64,000 nt of DNA. Origin: CAVVGB01 sp963747715 (GTDB taxonomy: Bacteria > Actinomycetota > Thermoleophilia > Gaiellales > Gaiellaceae). A model generated the notes under the pieces. The model ran no database searches, had not been told where the DNA came from, and saw nothing but the letters and a program-made list of their open reading frames with translations. Shown here in pieces: positions 16,079 through 23,823 of the stretch (positions are counted from its first letter, which is position 1; every line of letters begins with the position of its first letter). The stretch lies in NCBI GenBank assembly GCA_963747715.1, contig CAVVGB010000007.1:176169-240168 (forward strand). The letters are read 5' to 3'. A program made the translations under genes and the position numbers.

Positions 16079-16582
16079 TCACGAACCGAACGTGCACTCG
16101 ACCGTCATCTTGTCGAGCGCGCTCTTGAGCAGGGCGAGCTCCTCGTCGGTGAGCTGAGAGACGAATAGCTCGACGACGCCCCGGAGATGGACGGGGGCGG
16201 TGTCGGCGAGGCGAGCGAGGCCCGATTCCGTCAGGGCAACGACGACGCCGCGGGCATCAGCTTCGTCATTAGCTCGCGTGACGAGGCCCTCGTCGACCAG
16301 GCGTGCGACGCGGCGCGTCATCCCGGAGCGAGAGCTGAAGGCGCGCGCCGCGAGCTCGCTCATGCGCAGTTCGCCCCCGGCCCCAGCGAGCTGGGCCAGC
16401 ACGTCGAAATCGCCGAGCGACAGCCCGGTGGCCTGCGCCAGATCGGCAGCCAGCCGGCGCATGAGCGTCGCGTGCGCCTGCAGGAAAGAGCGCCAGGCGT
16501 CGAGCGCCCCACGGCGCGGCGACGCCTCTGCGACGAGCCGTTCGATCAGCGCGGCCGAATCAACTTGGGAATTTACTTGCAT
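16079..16582 (-). CDS. MarR family transcriptional regulator
   Basis: The winged-helix MarR core is visible: TGLSLGDFDVLAQLAGAGGELRMSELAARAF, SSRSGMTRRVARLVDEGLV, then the wing RANDEADARGVVVALTESG. Flanking dimerisation helices are present. ATG 16582 is chosen (167 aa); an in-frame TTG at 16588 is possible. The start overlaps one of two identical inverted repeats in the divergent promoter, so autorepression together with the LUD operon is likely. The ligand is unknown; redox-active or phenolic compounds are typical for the family. Confidence 0.9.
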   Translation of the reverse strand: MQVNSQVDSAALIERLVAEASPRRGALDAWRSFLQAHATLMRRLAADLAQATGLSLGDFDVLAQLAGAGGELRMSELAARAFSSRSGMTRRVARLVDEGLVTRANDEADARGVVVALTESGLARLADTAPVHLRGVVELFVSQLTDEELALLKSALDKMTVECTFGS

Positions 16583-16619
16583 GTGCAACGTTCTACCGGT
16601 AGGGTGATTGCAGTTGCAA
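16577..16619. promoter_or_regulatory. Two TTGCA-N2-TGCAA operators in the MarR/LUD divergent promoter
   Basis: TTGCATGTGCAA (16577-16588) and TTGCAGTTGCAA (16608-16619) share perfect half-sites, and their centres are 31 bp apart, three helical turns. MarR dimers bind such palindromes. The first overlaps the MarR start codon and the second lies 32 bases before the LUD ATG. Confidence 0.7.
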
Positions 16620-16651
16620 CTATCGCATACCGAAGCGACGAAGGAGAGACC

Positions 16652-17278
16652 ATGGCAAAGACGTCCGCAGCGGCCCGCTTAACCGCACCACCCGACGAAG
16701 AGACGTTGGCCGCCACCACCGTCTCGCTCGAGGAGCACGGCTTCAGCGTCGAGGTCGTCGACGATCTCGACGCTGCTCGCCGCGCCGTCCTCGCGCGCAT
16801 CCCGAACGGCGCCTCCGTTATGACCAACACCTCCGTGACGCTCGACGAGACCGGCATCGCGGAGGCGATCAACGACGGCGGACCCTACGAGTCGGCGCGC
16901 AACAAGATGATGGCGCTCGACTACGCCACCCAGCTGGCGGAGATGAAGGCCGTCGCCGGTGAGGCCGAATACGCGCTCGGCAGCGTCCACGCGGTCACCC
17001 GCGACGGAACGCTCGTCGTCGCCTCCGCCTCCGGCAGCCAGCTCGCCTCCTACGCCTGGGGCGCCGCCAACGTCATCTTCGTCGTCGGCGCGCAGAAGCT
17101 CGTCCCGACGGTGGAAGCTGGACGCGAGCGAATCTTCAAGCACAGCCTGCCCCTCGAGGACGCGCGCGCTTACGCCGCCTACGGGATGAACAGCCGCGTC
17201 GGGAAGATCCTCGAGATCCGCCAGGAGGACCCGGGCCGGATTCACGTCGTGATCGTGCGCAAGGCGGTCGGCTTTTGA
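16652..17278 (+). CDS. LUD domain protein
   Basis: The 208-aa protein matches LUD-domain proteins (LutC/YkgG-like fold): an N-terminal LEEHGFSVEVVDDLDAARRAVLARIPNGASVMTN segment, then SGSQLASYAWGAANVIFVVG and ARAYAAYGMNSRVGKILEI. LutC is part of the lactate oxidase complex, but stand-alone LUD proteins like this have no fixed role. ATG 16652 follows an AAGGAGAG site. It heads a tightly overlapping cassette and faces MarR, which probably controls it. Confidence 0.85.
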   Translation: MAKTSAAARLTAPPDEETLAATTVSLEEHGFSVEVVDDLDAARRAVLARIPNGASVMTNTSVTLDETGIAEAINDGGPYESARNKMMALDYATQLAEMKAVAGEAEYALGSVHAVTRDGTLVVASASGSQLASYAWGAANVIFVVGAQKLVPTVEAGRERIFKHSLPLEDARAYAAYGMNSRVGKILEIRQEDPGRIHVVIVRKAVGF

Positions 17279-17806
17279 GAGCCGCCCTGGTTCCGGAGGT
17301 CGCAGAGGCGCGCGACCACGTGCGCGGCTCACGCGGGCCGACGCTCCTCGTCTTTGGCGACTACGAATGCCCGTACACCCGCGCCGCCTACCGTAGCGTC
17401 CAGTCCCTCGAAGCCGAGGGCGTTCCGTTCCGCTTCGTCTTCCGCCACTTCCCTCTCGTCGAGATCCATCCGCACGCGCTCGCCGCGGCGGAGGCGAGCG
17501 AGGCGGCGGCCGCGCAGGGGCGCTTCTGGCCCATGCACGACCTGCTCTTTCGCCGCCAGCAGGCGCTCGAGCGGGCCGACCTCGAAGCGCTACGCCGACG
17601 AGGTCGGGCTCGAGGTCGAGCGGTTCCGGCAAGAGCTCGAAGCGCATGTCCATCTCGACCGGGTCGAGGCCGACCGCTCGAGCGCCCTGGCAAGCGGTGC
17701 CACCGGCACGCCGACGATCTTCGTCGACGGGCTCGCCTACCGCGGGTCCTACGAGCGGGCGGAGCTCCGGCGGGCGCTCGCTCCTGCTGGAGAGGAGAAC
17801 GAATGA
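17275..17806 (+). CDS. DsbA-like thioredoxin-fold protein with CPYT site, frameshifted
   Basis: The N-terminal half has LLVFGDYECPYTRAAYRSVQ, a thioredoxin_4/DsbA active-site position where the second Cys is Thr, then FVFRHFPLVEIHPHALAAAEA. The frame breaks near 17585-17600 and resumes as RYADEVGLEVERFRQELE, ending with GATGTPTIFVDGLAYRGSY (the cis-Pro region). Length (532 nt) indicates one extra base. TTG 17275 overlaps the LUD stop. CPYT would not form an intramolecular disulfide, so reductase or monothiol chemistry is more likely than oxidase. Confidence 0.8.
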
Positions 17807-18093
17807 CGGACGTCTGCACGCATCTCGACACGATTCAGGTGACCTCCCTCCCCGAGAACGTCCCGGGCTGCGAGGACTGCCTGCGCATCGGCGGCCGGTG
17901 GGTCCATCTGCGCCTCTGTCTCACCTGCGGTCACGTCGGCTGCTGTGACTCCTCGCCAAACCGCCATGCCACGGCACACGCCCGGTCGTCGCAGCACCCG
18001 ATCATCCGCTCGCTCGAGCCGGGGGAGGACTGGTGCTGGTGTTACGTGGACGAGATCGCCTTCGAAGTCGACCTCGCAGGGGGGCGAGCATGA
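17803..18093 (+). CDS. UBP-type zinc finger protein
   Basis: A 96-aa stand-alone ZnF-UBP domain: CTHLDTIQ, GCEDCLRIGGRWVHLRLCLTCGHVGCCDSS, NRHATAHARSSQHPIIRSLE, then WCWCYVDEIAFEV. Cys and His zinc ligands are all present. In eukaryotes the domain binds ubiquitin C-termini; bacterial stand-alone copies are common in actinobacteria and unexplained. ATG overlaps the DsbA-like stop (ATGA) and its own stop overlaps the next ATG. Confidence 0.9.
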   Translation: MTDVCTHLDTIQVTSLPENVPGCEDCLRIGGRWVHLRLCLTCGHVGCCDSSPNRHATAHARSSQHPIIRSLEPGEDWCWCYVDEIAFEVDLAGGRA

Positions 18094-19049
18094 GCGAGCT
18101 GCCGGAGCTTGCGCTCGAGCCGTGGGAGCCGACGAAGGACACGCTTCACCTGTGGGCGCAGATCGTCGGCAAGGTGCGCCTGGCCGCGACGCCACCGCAG
18201 AACCACTGGTGGAACGCCCCGCTCTACGTCGACACGCGAGGGCTGACGACGCGCCGCCTCCGCTCCGAGGACGACGACTTCGACGTCTCCTTCGACTTCG
18301 TCGCCCACGAGCTCGTCGTGCGCACGAGCCGCGGCGAGGTGGACTCCTTCCCGCTCGCGGACGGCCTCTCGGTTGCGGCCTTCCACGAACGTTTCTTCGC
18401 ACTGCTCGCCGGTCTTGGGATCGAGGTGGAGACCAAGGCCGAGCCGTTCGGGATTCCGGTGACCACGCCCTTCGCCGAGGACAGCGAGCACGCTTCGTAC
18501 GATCGCGAGGCGGTGGAGCGGTTCTGGCAGGCCCTCCGCTGGATCGACTGGACGCTGCAGGAATTCGCCGGCTGGTTCTGCGGCAAGACGAGCCCGGTGC
18601 ACCTCTTCTGGCACGGGCTCGACCTCGCCGTTACCCGCTTCAGCGGAACGCGTGCACCCGCGATGCCGAAGGCCGATGCGGTTACGCGCGAGGCCTATTC
18701 GCACGAGGTGATCAGCTTCGGCTTCTGGCCCGGCGACCAGAAGGTCCGCATGCCCGCCTTCTACTCGTACACGGCGCCTGAGCCGGCCGGCCTCGCAGAA
18801 CAGCCGCTCCGTCCCGAGGCGGCGAGCTGGCAGCAGCCATTCGGCTCGAGCCATCTCGCCCTCCTCCCCTACGACGAAGTGCGGAACTCGCCCGACCCGC
18901 GCGGAACGCTGCTCGACTTCCTCCAGAGTGCGTACGAGGCCGGTGCAGCCACCGCCGGTTGGGATGAAGAAGGCCTGCGCTCGAGCTGGTGTCCACCGGT
19001 CACCGTCTTCGACCCTCGACCCGGCACGTCACAGATCTCATCGACCTGA
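18090..19049 (+). CDS. DUF5996 family protein
   Basis: The 319-aa protein matches the DUF5996 pattern: TKDTLHLWAQIVGKVRLA, PPQNHWWNAPLYVDTRGLTT, FDFVAHELVV, then FCGKTSPVHLFWHGLDLAVTRFSG and SHEVISFGFWPGD. Function is unknown. It is soluble, with many Trp and His residues. It is coupled by ATGA to the zinc-finger gene, so the LUD, DsbA-like, ZnF-UBP and DUF5996 proteins are translated as a unit. Confidence 0.85.
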   Translation: MSELPELALEPWEPTKDTLHLWAQIVGKVRLAATPPQNHWWNAPLYVDTRGLTTRRLRSEDDDFDVSFDFVAHELVVRTSRGEVDSFPLADGLSVAAFHERFFALLAGLGIEVETKAEPFGIPVTTPFAEDSEHASYDREAVERFWQALRWIDWTLQEFAGWFCGKTSPVHLFWHGLDLAVTRFSGTRAPAMPKADAVTREAYSHEVISFGFWPGDQKVRMPAFYSYTAPEPAGLAEQPLRPEAASWQQPFGSSHLALLPYDEVRNSPDPRGTLLDFLQSAYEAGAATAGWDEEGLRSSWCPPVTVFDPRPGTSQISST

Positions 19050-19063
19050 AAGGAGAAGCAAAC

Positions 19064-19882
19064 ATGAGGAACCAGCTTGAGACGACGGAACGGGAAGCCC
19101 TCCTCGTCGAGGATGCCGCACTGACCCGGGTCTTCGGGCAGCCCATCCTGGAGGCCTTGCCCTCGCGGGAGGTGTCATACGAAGCGGTCGACCCGTTCAT
19201 CCTCCTCCACGAAGGGCGCGTCCGCGTAGCGGATTTTGTGAACGTGGACACCAAGCATGCCCACCGAGGATTCGACAACCTCTGGTACGTCCTCGAGGGC
19301 TCTGCAAGCACGGGCCACAGCACCGGCCCGAACGGCGCGATGGAGAGGGCGCGACTCTCCGAGGGCGCGCTTCTGGCGCTCAGGACGGGACGAGGCGTCT
19401 GGCACGCCGAGGCGATCGGGGCGGGTGAGCTCGAAGAAGGCCAAGTCGACGCCGAGTTCAGAAGCGTCATCTTCTGGGTCAACCTCGCTAGGAAGGACAA
19501 GCAGACGGAGCCGAGCGCACAGGTGCTGCAACCGGAGCAGGTCCCAGTGCGGCAGGAGGGCGACGCGACGGTTCGGGCGCTGGTGGGCGAGGGCTCTCCC
19601 GTTCGTCTGGGCACGCCCGCGCTCATTCTCGACATCGAGCTGCCGGACGGCGGCGAGGTCACCACACCCGTCCCGCCCGAGTTCCAGGGCTTCGCCTACG
19701 TGCTCGAAGGCCAGGCGGCGTTCGGTGCCAACCGGCGTCGGGCGAGATCTTCCCAGCTCGTCCTCCTCGGTCGTGGGGATGAGTTCACGGTCACCGGTGC
19801 CTCTCCCGGCACTCGGTACCTGCTCCTGGCGGGTCAGCCTTACGGGGAGGTACCCGTCTTCAACGGGCCGTACGTGGATTAG
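19064..19882 (+). CDS. Pirin family protein
   Basis: Bicupin protein of 272 aa. The N-terminal cupin carries HAHRGFDNLWYVLEGSASTGHS and TGRGVWHAEA, matching pirin metal-ligand positions (His, His, Glu/His). The C-terminal cupin carries PPEFQGFAYVLEGQAAFG. Some bacterial pirins are quercetinases or redox sensors; the substrate is not predictable here. ATG 19064 has an AAAGGAGA site. It closes the rightward cassette after DUF5996. Confidence 0.87.
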   Translation: MRNQLETTEREALLVEDAALTRVFGQPILEALPSREVSYEAVDPFILLHEGRVRVADFVNVDTKHAHRGFDNLWYVLEGSASTGHSTGPNGAMERARLSEGALLALRTGRGVWHAEAIGAGELEEGQVDAEFRSVIFWVNLARKDKQTEPSAQVLQPEQVPVRQEGDATVRALVGEGSPVRLGTPALILDIELPDGGEVTTPVPPEFQGFAYVLEGQAAFGANRRRARSSQLVLLGRGDEFTVTGASPGTRYLLLAGQPYGEVPVFNGPYVD

Positions 19883-20132
19883 CCCGCGCGTAGGGATGGA
19901 CGATCCACGGAACGATCGAGGACATCGCGACCGAGTTCCTCGTGCAAAGGAGGCGATGCGCAGTTCGGGCGCGTCTACTCAGGCCCGACCCGGTCGGGGT
20001 ACAAAACGGGTACGTCAGCGCGGGCATGGGCGGGTACGCGCGTCCATTGCGAGAGCGGTGAAACCGCCCGATCTCCAGGAAAATGTGCTCGCGCGTGCCC
20101 ACGAGTGGACGCCTGTCCCCTACTTGTCTTCC
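19883..20132. other. Non-coding right end of the tRNA-Thr segment with repeated GGGTAC motifs
   Basis: No convincing gene. GGGTAC occurs at 19997-20002, 20008-20013 and 20032-20037 within 41 bases. Repeated short motifs beside an attachment site can be integrase arm-binding sites, but no integrase gene remains here. The region runs directly into the second copy of the tRNA 3' half. Confidence 0.4.
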
Positions 20133-20176
20133 CTCGTAATGAAGGGGTCCCCGGTTCGAGTCCGGGCGTCGGCTCT
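20133..20176 (+). repeat. Second copy of the tRNA-Thr 3' half (44-bp direct repeat)
   Basis: Identical over 44 bases to 15902-15945. One mismatch upstream allows the match to extend through the anticodon stem (cttcMctcg). No acceptor 5' strand or D arm precedes it, so it is not a complete tRNA. Downstream flanks (tttgcaggac versus tttgcaggtc) also resemble each other. With the first copy it brackets a 4.2-kb segment. Confidence 0.75.
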
Positions 20177-20279
20177 CGAGATTTGCAGGTCATTCGAGGA
20201 CACGGCGCCAAGCCAGGCGCTATCTCACGCGAACACGATGTGTCGCGAAGAGATCAAGGACGCTGGCCACGCGGTTCGC

Positions 20280-20426
20280 CTACCGCCTTCCCTTGATCGC
20301 GGCCCTTTCCCGGCGGTGCAGGCTTCCGAGACCGAGGAAAACGAGGACACCGGCGACGAGGGCGAGCACGACCACGTAGCCGCTCTCACCCCCGTGGCCG
20401 ATGTGAGCCAGGCAGATCCCCGTCAC
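20280..20426 (-). CDS. Very small single-pass membrane protein, 48 aa
   Basis: VTGICLAHIGHGGESG is followed by one hydrophobic helix (YVVVLALVAGVLVFLGLGSL) and a basic tail (HRRERAAIKGRR). The GTG start overlaps the TGA stop of the upstream membrane gene (GTGA), which supports it being translated. No family is known. Confidence 0.55.
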   Translation of the reverse strand: MTGICLAHIGHGGESGYVVVLALVAGVLVFLGLGSLHRRERAAIKGRR

Positions 20427-21142
20427 CGCGTTATCCCGGGCTGCGGGAGGGCGCGGTCGTCGCTCGCGGCATTGGTTCTTTGGAGCGGATGGCGCCGGGC
20501 CCTTTGACGCTCCCGTAGAAGTCCGGCGAAGAAGAGCGCGACCATACCACCCGCCGCCGGCGCGGTGTGCATCGCGACGAGCACGGAGATGCACGTCAAC
20601 GCCACGACGGCTCTGCCCGCACCCGCCTTGTGCAAGGCGACGGCGGCCGCGATCGCCACGACGAGCCACGAGCCCTGCCCGATCAGCATGAGCACCGAGA
20701 TGTTTCCGCCCAACTGGCTGTCCTCGACGAGGTACTGGAGCGCCCCGGCAACGGCCGCTTGCTCGTCTCCGGCTACGCCGTTGGCATAGCGGACCAGGAG
20801 GCCGGTCGCGATTCCCTGAACCGTGTCGTACGCGGCGAAGAACACCGCCCACACGACGAGCGCGGCCCGGCTGACCGTGGCCGCCACCGAATGCAGGTCT
20901 GCGAGAAGTCTCCAGACGGCGAGGAACACGAGCGGCGCCAGGAGGAGTTGGCCGACGTGCACGACGAGCCAGCGGTCCACGACGTCCTTGATCCCCTCGT
21001 ACGCGCTGGGGTCGGAAGGGTTGGGATGGAAGACGATCAGGATCGCCCAGAGAAGTGGCCCGACGAAAAAGAGCAAGCTCTTGATGCTCACTGCGGTTCG
21101 TGCTCTTTCGTATTGACCTGTTCCAGCGGTTGCGGTGTTCAT
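20423..21142 (-). CDS. Multi-pass integral membrane protein
   Basis: A 239-aa protein with about six hydrophobic helices, for example SLLFFVGPLLWAILIVF, LVVHVGQLLLAPLVFLAVW, ALVVWAVFFAAYDTVQGIATG and SWLVVAIAAAVALH. The C-terminus is basic and polar. I recognise no transporter signature. It lies 61 bases downstream of the MMPL gene on the same strand and is coupled to the 48-aa membrane protein, so the three probably form an envelope operon. Confidence 0.7.
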   Translation of the reverse strand: MNTATAGTGQYERARTAVSIKSLLFFVGPLLWAILIVFHPNPSDPSAYEGIKDVVDRWLVVHVGQLLLAPLVFLAVWRLLADLHSVAATVSRAALVVWAVFFAAYDTVQGIATGLLVRYANGVAGDEQAAVAGALQYLVEDSQLGGNISVLMLIGQGSWLVVAIAAAVALHKAGAGRAVVALTCISVLVAMHTAPAAGGMVALFFAGLLRERQRARRHPLQRTNAASDDRALPQPGITR

Positions 21143-21202
21143 CACGACGCTCCTTCCGGGAGTGCAGCGCGGCCGCGGCGGCCGCGCTGCAGGTGTGTGC
21201 GA

Positions 21203-23426
21203 CTACGCGGTGGGCCCAAGTGCGGACGGCGCCTTGACGTTCTCGACCGAGCTGCCGTGCTCGAGGTGAGGAAGCCATTCGAGCCAACTCGGCAGGTACC
21301 AGTTCCAATCGCCGAGCAACTTCATCGTCGCCGGCAGAAGGACGGCGCGGACGATTGTCGCGTCGATCAGGATCGCCGCCGCCAGGCCGACGCCGAACTG
21401 CTTGAAGATGAGCATCGACAGCGTGGCGAAGACGGCAAAGACGCACACCATCACGATCGCCGCGCTCGTCACGACTCCCGCGGTCGTGCTGATCCCGTAC
21501 GCGACCGCTCGCTCCGTCGTCATGCCGCCGTCGTAGGCCTCGCGGATGCGGCTCAGGATGAAGACGTGGTAGTCCATCGAGAGCCCGAAGAGGATCACGA
21601 ACATGAAGATCGGGAGGAAGGAGTCGATCCCGGCAGTCGACTCGAAGCCGAGGATGCCCTTGCCGATTCCGTGCTGGAAGACGAGAACCATGACACCGTA
21701 GGCGGCGGCGATGGAGAGCAGGTTGAGGACGATCGCCTTGGCCGCGATCACGAGCGAGCGGAATGCGACCAGCATGAGCCCGAACGCCAGCAGGAGAACG
21801 AATCCGAAGACGAACGGGGCGACGGACTTCAGCTTGTCGGTGAAGTCTTTCGACTGAGCAGTCATGCCCGGTAACGGCGACCTCGGCATCGGGAAGCGCG
21901 CCGACGGTGGCGGGCACGACGTCGTCCCGAAGCGCAGCGAGCGCGGCCTCGGAGGCGGCGTCGGTGCCGTTTCCGTCGACCGGGATGGCGACGTTCGCCA
22001 CGGTGCCGGCCGGGTTCACGTCCACCGTGATCGGCTCGTGCATGCGGCCCGTGGCGAGCGCGCGCCGCTCGAGCTCGGCGATGGCCTCCTGTACCTCGGG
22101 GGCGTCGATGCTCGATGCTTTGACAACGACCTCGGCCGGGATCTCGCTCCCCGGGAAGGCCGCCTGGATCCGGTTGTAGGTCTGGATCGACGGCAGGTCC
22201 TGCGGGTACGTCTCGATCCCGGCCTGAACCGGACGCAGCTGGAGCGCCGGCACGGCGAGGGCGACCAAGAGCCCGGCCGCGAGCCCTGCGAAGAGGAGGG
22301 GACGGCGAAGGACGCGGGTGACGATCCAGCACCAGAGCCCGCCGCCAGTCTTGTAGCGGCCGAAGCGGCCGACCAAGGGGACGCGGCCCCGTTCGACGCG
22401 GTCGCCGAGCGTTGAGAGGACGGCAGGAAGGACGGTGAGCGACCCAAGCATTGCCACGGCCACCACGAGGATCGTGCCGACTGCAAACGCTGACATGCCC
22501 TGAATCCCGGCCAGGAACATCCCGGCCATGGCGATGATGACGGTGAACCCCGAGATCAGCACCGAACGGCCAGAGGTCGCCGAGGCCGCGGCGAGCGCGG
22601 CTTCCTCGCTGCGGCCGGCGGCCCGCTCCTCACGCTCTCGCTTCAAATAGAACATCGAGTAGTCCACCCCGACCGCAAGGCCGATGAGAAGGATGAGCTC
22701 ATAAACGGTCTCGTCGATGGGGACGAGGTCGCTCGGAAGGGCGACGAGCCCGAACGTCGCGAAGATGGCGGTCAGCGCGAGCAAGAGCGGGATGCCCGCC
22801 GCGACGATGGCGCCGAAGACGATCAACAGGATGATGAGCGTGACCGGCAAGGAGAGGATCCCGGCCTTCTTGAGATCGTCTCCGAAGGCGGCGTCGACCT
22901 CCTTGCCGGCGCTCGCTCCGAACGATCCGATGAAGAGCTCCGGATGCGCCTCCTGCGCCTCAGCGACCTTGGCGACGATGGGGTCGACCTTGTCGGCTGC
23001 ATCGTCGGCGTCGCCGCGAATCTGGAACTCGATCAACGCGGCACGACCGTTCTCCGCGATCTGACCTGCATGCTCGGCGTCGAGCGGCGACCGAACGTTC
23101 GTGACCGCCGCGAGCGCTGAGACGCTCGACACGACGTCTTCGACGGCTGCCACGAAGGCGGGATCCTCCACCCTCAACGTCGTGCTTTGGACGAGCACGC
23201 TCTCGCCGGCGGGCTGCTTGAAGCCTGCATCGAGAATCCTGTCGGCCCTGCCCGACTCGCCCACCCCGGACGTGTCCGGATCGATTCTCGTCGTCCCCGA
23301 ATAGATGCCGACCGCGAACGCGGCGGCCACGAACGCGAGCCAGCCGAAGATCGCGAGCTTGCGGTGCTGCGCGCTCCAGCGGCCCATCCGAGCCGCAACG
23401 TTTCGGGAGTGGTTCATCGAAGACAT
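21203..23426 (-). CDS. MMPL/RND family transporter, frameshifted
   Basis: The N-terminal helix is followed by an outer loop with KQPAGESVLVQS, then a five-helix block with ETVYELILLIGLAVGVDYSMFYLKRERE, the MMPL signature. A second loop and second helix block repeat it (FVILFGLSMDYHVFILSRIREAYDGG). The frame breaks near 21870, where accgggcatg probably should read one G fewer; length 2224 nt also fits one extra base. ATG 23426 has an AAAGGAG site. It likely exports lipids or drugs using proton motive force. Confidence 0.88.
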
Positions 23427-23482
23427 GTGTTGCTCCTTTCGGGGTTCCGGCTCGCCGTGATCGGCGCGGCTCCGACTCGCGG

Positions 23483-23725
23483 TCATGGGATCTCGACCTC
23501 GTTGACGCGCTCTGCTGTCGTGCGCTGGCCGACGAAGGACGGCAGTAGCGCGAGCGCCTCTCCCTCGGATTCGGCATCCACCGTCCACCAGATCGTGTGC
23601 TCTCCCGAGTGGCAGGAAGCGATCGTCGCTTTCCCCCGGAGAGCACTCTCGTGACTCTTGAAGGAGGCGAATACGGCGCCGCACTCGTGCGGCTCATGGC
23701 GGTGTTGCAGCACGTACTGAGGCAT
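23483..23725 (-). CDS. Conserved hypothetical protein, 80 aa
   Basis: MPQYVLQHRHEPHECGAVFASFKSHES, then ASCHSGEHTIWWTVDAESEGEALALLP and a VNEVEIP end. The His/Cys pairs (HEPHEC, CHSGEH) could bind metal. I recall similar short proteins in actinobacteria, with no known role. It lies upstream of the MMPL gene on the same strand and is divergent from the LuxR-type regulator. Confidence 0.7.
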   Translation of the reverse strand: MPQYVLQHRHEPHECGAVFASFKSHESALRGKATIASCHSGEHTIWWTVDAESEGEALALLPSFVGQRTTAERVNEVEIP

Positions 23726-23823
23726 CGATCAAGCGTGACCTCCCGGCCAGGCGGCGACATCGGGGGCACACCCTGATTTCTCGATTCCTCCGCCCTGATC
23801 TATCCTCGTTACGGGCGCCACGA

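Noticed and set aside
20133..20176. Second tRNA-Thr gene
   Set aside because: Only the 3' half is present; there is no acceptor 5' strand or D arm, so it is a duplication, not a tRNA.
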